From NCBI GenBank assembly GCA_903813345.2, contig CAIIXF020000001.1, positions 19,983,915 to 20,047,914 of the forward strand: 64,000 bases of DNA, written 5' to 3'. Shown piece by piece: positions 57,901 through 64,000 of the stretch. How positions within the stretch are numbered: position 1 is the stretch's first letter; each line of letters opens with the position of its first letter. This DNA comes from Owenia fusiformis. Taxonomy: Eukaryota; Annelida; Polychaeta; Sabellida; Oweniidae. The notes under the pieces were generated by a model. It made no database searches. It had not been told where the DNA came from and worked only from the letters and a program-made list of their open reading frames with translations. The translations under genes and the position numbers were made by a program.

Positions 57901-58106
57901 CAGTGATCTCCCCAGTATTAAAGCAAATAGGCGCAACACCCACCTGAGGTTTTGAAAATAGGCTTGCACCCACATGAAAATCCATTTGCACCCACTTGAA
58001 AATGAGAAAAATCATGAAAAATTGGCATATGTTGACCAATTTTGGTCTACATCGTGGAAATGAGAATTTTGCACCCACCTGAGAAAAAATCCTGGGGAGA
58101 TCACTG
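57901..58106. mobile_element. MITE with 15-base perfect inverted termini, 206 bp
   Basis: CAGTGATCTCCCCAG at the left is matched by CTGGGGAGATCACTG at the right. AAGAC flanks both sides, a possible target-site duplication. CAGTG-type ends suggest a hAT-like mover. Inside, GCACCCACNTGA recurs four times. Confidence 0.85.
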
Positions 58107-58109
58107 AAG

Positions 58110-58945
58110 ACCATGAAGAGAATTGGACCATGAATAAAAAAAGTACTATCAACAGGCAAAAATGATTCATGTGATTCAATTAACACATTTTTATACACAG
58201 CATATTATCTAAAAAAAGAAATAAGTAAAATAAACTAAATTAATCAGTATTTGTTCTAATGAAGTGATATGAATGATATCCAACAAAGTCATCCCCATTT
58301 CAGAAGCAACCTGCCTGCAGAGCTTTCTGGATTATCCTCTTAGAATCGCCAATCACTTAAAAATTGAAAAATGCATCATCTAATACTTTATCAACTTAAG
58401 TACATGGGGCATGTAGTCTTTGGTATTAGGACAGATTGATTGCTCTCCAAAATAAAGTGTATGTCAGTGCAAAACATTGGCAATGAGAGAAACCTAGAAG
58501 GCTATAGACCACACTACAACACACCTGAGAGCAATGCAATAATTAGAGAAAATCAATCAACGTGACTAGAGAGTGCACTGTGTAATATAAGAGATAAAAG
58601 CCAATGTACGTCGATTCAGGTCCGATTCATGATATGCGAAATTACCCGAAGGCATACAAGGTGCGGACAGAAATATATATACATTTCTCTGTTTCTTTGA
58701 ACACCATAATTATGTTGCTTTGATCTGGTAGACTTCACTACTGAAAAAACTACTAAAACATTTCATGAAAGGTACATAATCACCTAGAGAATCAATAACT
58801 CACCCAACTCCTACAAAAGCAGGACTCTTCCTCTATAACCTTGATTATTACCTTAATTTTGTATTCAACCAACCATGATTTGCACTCGGAGAAAAATAAG
58901 GTTACAAAATATGGCTCATGAAGTTGAGATTCATAGAAAAGATAA
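58110..58945. other. No recognised feature
   Basis: AT-rich intergenic sequence; no gene or repeat was recognised. Confidence 0.5.
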
Positions 58946-58949
58946 ATTA

Positions 58950-59510
58950 CAGTAAAACCTGTCTGATGAAACACCTTTTTATGAAAGGAATACCTGTTCA
59001 CAAGGAATGGTTTTCAAAAGAACCAAATATTTTTCCATTGTCTTAAATGTTAACAGAACTAGGTCTACTGGGAACAAGGAACAATGTTTTAAGGGTAAAA
59101 TTCTAAACTAACAAAGAACATGGAAAATTGGTTACACTGTTCGTACATCCTTTTGTTTTCCAGAGGTGTAAATGGCTTAGGTCAACATCTCATTCTAAAG
59201 ATCTTAGATAATATGAGGTTGATTAGGATAAGCCACTTGTTAACAGGATGGGATACCACACCCATTGTTAATTACTCTAATACGTTTTAATATATGTTTT
59301 TTTCAGTTTGTTTTTTGGCATGACACAAATGCAATTAAGTTAAGTTCTCGGAACATATCACATCATTAATTCATCATCAACAATGATTAAATGTTTATTT
59401 GGCAATTTGGGATTGGCCAAAGCATGAAACCTCTCTGTAGGGAACACTTGATGTCACCAATAACAGTTTTGTCCATTCTGGAGAGGGTTCCTTGTTTGCA
59501 AGTTTTACTG
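58950..59510. mobile_element. pogo-like foldback element, 561 bp
   Basis: It begins TA then CAGTAAAACCTGTCTGATGA, and ends CTTGTTTGCAAGTTTTACTG. The interior carries the inverse of the 50853-51827 interior (GATTAGGATAAGCCAC, AATTACTCTAATACG). This is the cleanest uninterrupted copy in the window. Confidence 0.82.
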
Positions 59511-59792
59511 AATATGAAACATTTGGCAAGGGTTACATTCATTTGATACATTCAGGGTTATATGTGTATTGACTGATTGCAAAAAATGTTGAGCAAACAA
59601 AAATTGATTAGTACATCCACAGAACTATACACCTGGGCTGTTAAAAGAATACTAATACAAGTACTCTCATTTTCATGTTCATCATGGAATCAAACTGAAA
59701 TGTCAGTAATTGAAGGTGATGTACATTTTAATACTGGCTCAATATTATGAGTTTATGCTTGATATTGTACTTTTAAAGCATCTAATTCAATA

Positions 59793-59894
59793 CAGTAGAA
59801 CATGTGTTTGTGGAACACTTTTGGTTCAACAAAAATTGTTCCACTTATTATGAGATGTTCCACTTGCAGGTGTTCAACTTAACAGGTTTTACTT
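59793..59894. mobile_element. Minimal pogo-like MITE, ~100 bp
   Basis: CAGTAGAACATGTGTTTGTG...GTTCAACTTAACAGGTTTTACT; the two halves pair almost end to end (TGTTCCACTT repeated in both arms). Confidence 0.72.
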
Positions 59895-60167
59895 TATATA
59901 AGTTACCTAGAGGGTACCTATATTTTTCTAGTGTCACTTTAAACATACAAATTGCCAGTAACCTCCAAGTATTTCAATCCAGTTATTTTATAAAAATGCG
60001 AATGAGAGCATTTGTATTAAAATGCAATGGGATACCATGGTTTATCATGATGACAGGCTACTGTCGTATATACAGCCCAAAGACTTTGAAGAGAGCAGTT
60101 ATCTTTATATTACAGAAGGAGAATGTAAATCCCCAATGATAAAATAATACAAAATGTTTGTACAGCA

Positions 60168-60353
60168 CAGTAAAACCTGTCATACGGAATACCTTTCTGT
60201 AAGGAATACCCTACAAGGAACATTTTTTTTCAAAAGAACCAATTATTTTCCCAGTAACTTCCATGTTAATGGATGCTCTCTGTCGGGAACACTTGTTATC
60301 TGGGAATAGTTTCCGCAAGAACCGAGAGAATTCTTGGTTCAAAGGTTTTACTG
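60168..60353. mobile_element. Small pogo-like MITE, 186 bp
   Basis: CAGTAAAACCTGTCATACGG at the left and GGTTCAAAGGTTTTACTG at the right. The interior has GGAATACC and 'GGGAACACTTGTTATC' blocks shared with 58950-59510. Confidence 0.78.
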
Positions 60354-62854
60354 TATTTCTAATATATCTCATATTTCTGCAATACTTGAAGTTTCCAGTT
60401 TCGGATGTTGCATTTAAAATAGCAAACCATGAAGCGAGGTTGCTATGACTGCACTTTCAACAACAGGTAATACTGAAGTGTAAAACACTAAGAAGATTAT
60501 AATTAAAAGTACTATAGACAGGGTATTATAGGGTAGGCCTATAATAAATTTACATTTTTAGAGATTTTAAAAAATTCATTTAACATCATCAGAAAGAACA
60601 TCTTAAGCGATTCACATGGTTCTTCTGATGAAATGATGTGAAATTTGTCAAATATATATACACTAAAACCCCTTTAATAGAAAATATTAAAAAATATAGT
60701 GCATATAACCTGTTTTACAATAACATAGTACCAAGATGAGGCAATAAATTCAGAATAAGCCATTTTAAGAGAATAAAGATAGTTTGAAAATCCACTATAA
60801 ACAAGAGATCACATCATTCCAAATAATAAATAAAAGATATGATTATAACTACATGTTGAAATTATTTCTAAAACATGTAGAAAGACAGCGAGCTAACTAC
60901 AATATCACTACTGTCTTATAATTGAAATATCAATCTGAGAACTGAATATCAGACTTTTTTATAGCAAATAAGGGACTGGGACCAAATATCAATTTCTGTT
61001 AAAGCTTGAACTCCTTCTCTTTTAAACAAAACCTTGAATGTCGATCAAAGCATGTGACCTGACCTTGATCCCAATTCCCAAAACAAAATTAATTATTTTT
61101 TAACAGATATTAGCTGAGCAGGTTACTTTGGAACAAAGCACATAATTATAATCATTATTGCAATAAACATTTCACCTTTTGTATAAACAATACAGCACAT
61201 GTAATGTTATATTGAGTAAATTATATGAACTGAATATACCATTGCAATACAATTTGAAAAAAGATATATAGGGTGTCCATAGAGTCTCTCTACACTTTAA
61301 AGACTTTGTATTGTAAAAAAACTTTATGGACAGCTTGTATGTTGATGGTGGTTTCAAAATGAGAATAAAATCAGAATTTTACCAAATTAGCTTTGAAGCA
61401 GAAAAAAGAATTGAATATGAATATTGTGAAAGGAATATTCATACGCACATATTATATTCAACTGCATTTACAAATAACATTATAGCGTATTATATTTATT
61501 GAAGCTATCATTTTAAGACAAATTCTCATGGTGATGGACTAAGGCTCATGAGCACAAAATAAATATTTATCACCGGTATTGTGATGTCAATAAGATATAT
61601 GTGATGGCAATAAAATAGTTGATGACACTTCATATTTTAGAACCCCAACCACCCCCCCCCCTCATCATGATTTTGAGCCTTAATGCAAAACAGTGAAACT
61701 AATTGGTCCCTGATTATTCTAAATTGTGAAATGAGAAGAGTGTATTGCTAGGTATCATTATCTGCTCTGGATATGGAATGTTCTATTTCAAAAATAAATT
61801 CGTTTTCCTCACTTTTCATGAAAAAATATAATTAATACTATAATACAGGAATAAGATGAATTTGTAGCTTTAAACAATAATTCAATATCTTGAATACTAA
61901 TTCAAATATCTTATATCTATCTTTCCAGCAAATATGTGTAAACATACAAAGTTCTTTTTATTCTAAGTAGCAAAAAGCTAATTGTAATTTCTCGTAAAAT
62001 AGAAGCATAACAAAGATCACAGGTAAGGATCAAATATCACTCTGCCGTGTGCAAGGATGTCACGGAGGTGTGATTTGGCCAATTAGTACAACAATTTGTG
62101 AACAACTAGACTATTTTTGTCGATATTTAATAGGAATGTGCAGTGAAATTATACTAATACCTGTACACACATTAGAGTGATGTTTAATATCTACCTGTCT
62201 TTCACAATACCCTGTTAAGTATAGTTACCGCCCCAAGACCTCAAGTTATGTTACAGATGGTCTGCAAATTGCAATAGGGATACAGGCACTTTAAACATGT
62301 GTTTTGAGGCACTACAGAAATGCAAATCATGATGTACATGTAGAACACCTCTTGCACTGCACTAATTGGGATCAGTAGGAAAGTGAAGAGCTTAAGGGAT
62401 AAGTGTAGATATACAGGGATATATCTCACGAATGAACATGATGAACACGTTCCCCTCAAGACTCATTATAATTTTTCCTATTGATCTGCTCATTAAACCT
62501 TTGTTGCACTTATACCCTTGCCCAAATACATCACGTTTTACACTTATTGCAGTGCCATACAGCACTTTTATCTGCTTTATATTATATCATATTTGGGCTT
62601 GTACGCTGTATTTGCAAAATGGCATTCTCTTTATTGGACAAGCAAAGGTTTTTTTCTTTGTGGCATGATTGATTTTTTTCAAAGGGAAAGTGAACCAAGG
62701 ATGATAAGAGAGCACCGCCCTATTCAACATTGCCACAGACCCTTCCTTAAAACACAGAGGTTTTCTGTAACGAATATCCACATTTGTTGCCGAGTACATG
62801 TAGGTGATACTCAAAAGTAAATTTCTCCAATAAAAATCTACATAAAACTCTGTG
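60354..62854. other. Downstream flank of NIM1K; no gene recognised
   Basis: AT-rich sequence with a C-run near 61650. The 3' UTR of NIM1K is expected to run from 62854 downwards, but no poly(A) signal can be singled out. A short inverted pair (GTGTCCATAGAGTC and TTTATGGACAGC near 61270-61335) is seen. Confidence 0.5.
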
Positions 62855-63601
62855 TTATAAAATAGTACATAATTTTGATTTGCCATTTTTACTGTTTGTG
62901 CTTTTTGTACCAGAATTCCCATTTTGAGATGAATGATTTTGCTCTTGTTCCAAAATATCATAATAACCTAACTTTTTCTTCTGCAGACGATGTAAGATGA
63001 TGCGATACGTCCCAGTGATACAACTTCGAGATTCCTTCCCATGAGCTTGTTTGATATGGTCCTGGTTTATTCCTAATTCACGTAACATATTCCGAGCTTG
63101 TACTTCTTCATCTTTCAGGTTTCCATTGTCATCTAAAGCAGGGTTGAGGTTATACTCCTCTAAGGCCTCTGGAAATTCCTGATTTTCCAACCACTTATGT
63201 TCTATAATCTTTCCCACTGTCAATCGATCAATTGGGGTCTGTTGCAAAACACTCTTTATCAAATCTTGGCAGGGTTCTGATAAATACATAGGTATAGAGT
63301 AATAGCCATCGAGGATAACTTTCTTCAACTTGCCAACTGTCTCTGCTCTAAAAGGCATGATACCAGTCACCATAAAATAAAGCATGATCCCAAGGGCCCA
63401 GATATCAACATATGTCCCGTAGTAACTTTCATCTTTGAATAATTCAGGAGCAGCATATGGTGGGGACCCACAAAATGTGTTCAATGTCTGATCAGGCCTA
63501 CTGACAGTGCTGAAGCCAAAATCGCCAACTTTGATGAGTTTTGTGCCCGCGTAGAACACATTTTCTGCCTTGAGATCACGATGGATGATTTGGTGTTCAT
63601 G
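62855..63601 (-). CDS. NIM1K: NIM1 serine/threonine kinase, final exon (partial gene)
   Basis: NIM1 is an AMPK-related kinase activated in the family by LKB1. The exon has an acceptor at 63602-63603, starts in phase 0 and encodes 248 residues to a stop at 62855. It begins [19 protein letters not shown] (HRD catalytic loop), followed by [10 protein letters not shown] (DFG), [16 protein letters not shown] (activation loop to APE; the Thr before FCGSPP is the LKB1 target position), [20 protein letters not shown] and VLQQTPIDR. The C-terminal part has a UBA-like stretch ([14 protein letters not shown]) and [20 protein letters not shown], characteristic of NIM1 rather than MARK or AMPK. The protein ends KLCTIL, like the CSIL I recall for human NIM1K. 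The N-lobe exons lie above 64000 or were not found in 63602-64000. Confidence 0.93.
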   Translation of the reverse strand, partial: HEHQIIHRDLKAENVFYAGTKLIKVGDFGFSTVSRPDQTLNTFCGSPPYAAPELFKDESYYGTYVDIWALGIMLYFMVTGIMPFRAETVGKLKKVILDGYYSIPMYLSEPCQDLIKSVLQQTPIDRLTVGKIIEHKWLENQEFPEALEEYNLNPALDDNGNLKDEEVQARNMLRELGINQDHIKQAHGKESRSCITGTYRIILHRLQKKKLGYYDILEQEQNHSSQNGNSGTKSTNSKNGKSKLCTIL

Positions 63602-63669
63602 CTGAAATGAAATGAAATAAAGACATTAAAAAATGGCATTTACAACAAGACATGGGGTGAATAATATTG

Positions 63670-64000
63670 CCCTTGAATAAACAATTTTCAGGATACAAAA
63701 TCCAAAGGGGCTGCCTTAAAACCCAGAATGCCAAAAAAAACTAATCAGTTCTACACTTTTGTATCAAGTAATATTCCTCGACATTTCAGTTCAATCCATC
63801 CATTGGTTTGACTTATAATGTGAAGACAAGATTCTTAAATTTTGAAATCAATCTGACAAATGGTTTGTCTGGAAACATACTTATATATATATATGACTTT
63901 ACACACAAGATTTTAGGACAGAAAATCTAATCTAAAATGATGGCTGCCTTTACATTTACCTCAGGAATGCCCAAAAACTAATCAAAGAAACACCCCTGTA
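63670..64000. repeat. Two tandem copies of the 10290-10470 repeat, NIM1K intron
   Basis: Copy one (about 63690-63830) has ACAAAATCCAAAGGGGCTGC, CCCAGAATGCCAAAAAAAAC and ACATTTCAGTTCAATCC. Copy two (about 63902 to the window end) has ACAAGATTTTAGGACAGAAA and GGAATGCCCAAAAACTAATC. Confidence 0.65.

Noticed and set aside
57785-58198. 137-codon minus-strand reading frame
   Set aside because: It runs through the CAGTGATCTCC MITE and has a hydrophobic, low-complexity composition with no known motif.
62432-62820. Overlapping plus-strand frames near the NIM1K 3' end
   Set aside because: They are antisense or flanking to the NIM1K exon, hydrophobic and without motifs.

Overview
This is a window of AT-rich, intron-rich animal nuclear DNA. 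The genes have metazoan families, GT-AG introns and small exons. About half of the window is interspersed or tandem repeat. The repeat types (foldback MITEs with pogo- and mariner-like ends, repeats carrying a CCGTCCGTCTGTCC-type microsatellite and a 'TCCCAACGAAC' end, L1/Tx1-like LINEs) suggest a marine invertebrate, probably a lophotrochozoan or ambulacrarian. The species cannot be fixed from the sequence alone.

Five host genes can be assembled exon by exon, and every splice phase closes. TPK1 (thiamine pyrophosphokinase) is on the minus strand at 7978-13796, complete, 253 aa, seven coding exons. A leucine-rich-repeat protein ending in a CaaX box is on the plus strand at 31771-37213, complete, 277 aa. 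A BTB-BACK-Kelch protein is on the minus strand at 38842-41632, complete, 670 aa. OMA1, the mitochondrial inner-membrane metalloprotease, is on the plus strand at 45079-49642, complete, 471 aa, eight coding exons. The last exon of the kinase NIM1K is on the minus strand at 62855-63601. The Kelch and OMA1 genes are head to head across a 28-bp minisatellite; the LRR and Kelch genes converge. Nothing suggests an operon or a shared pathway.

Layout. 1-2950: 5' part of an L1/Tx1-like LINE on the minus strand, with an ORF1 protein that carries a C-terminal NADAR (YbiA/DUF1768-like) domain, then the start of the ORF2 endonuclease. 3030-6312: tandem repeats, including a ~420-bp satellite. 7978-14760: TPK1, with a LINE tail in an intron. 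15040-26862: one interspersed repeat split by an ~11-kb composite insertion holding a 57-bp minisatellite, a Tc1-like foldback MITE, a LINE tail, a second minisatellite and a foldback right end. 27099-31352: MITEs and a large inverted repeat whose arms each carry promoter-like motifs. 31771-49642: LRR, Kelch and OMA1 genes. 49861-60353: repeats and a second LINE tail of the TPK1-intron family. 60354-64000: NIM1K 3' side and its final exon.

The observations I rate highest are the NADAR domain fused to a LINE ORF1, the minisatellite that has copied the splice acceptor of the OMA1 catalytic exon, the 11-kb insertion that can be bounded by an intact copy of its target repeat, and the inverted promoter duplication upstream of the LRR gene. 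I found no CRISPR array, rRNA or tRNA gene that I could support, and no capsid, envelope or integrase reading frame.
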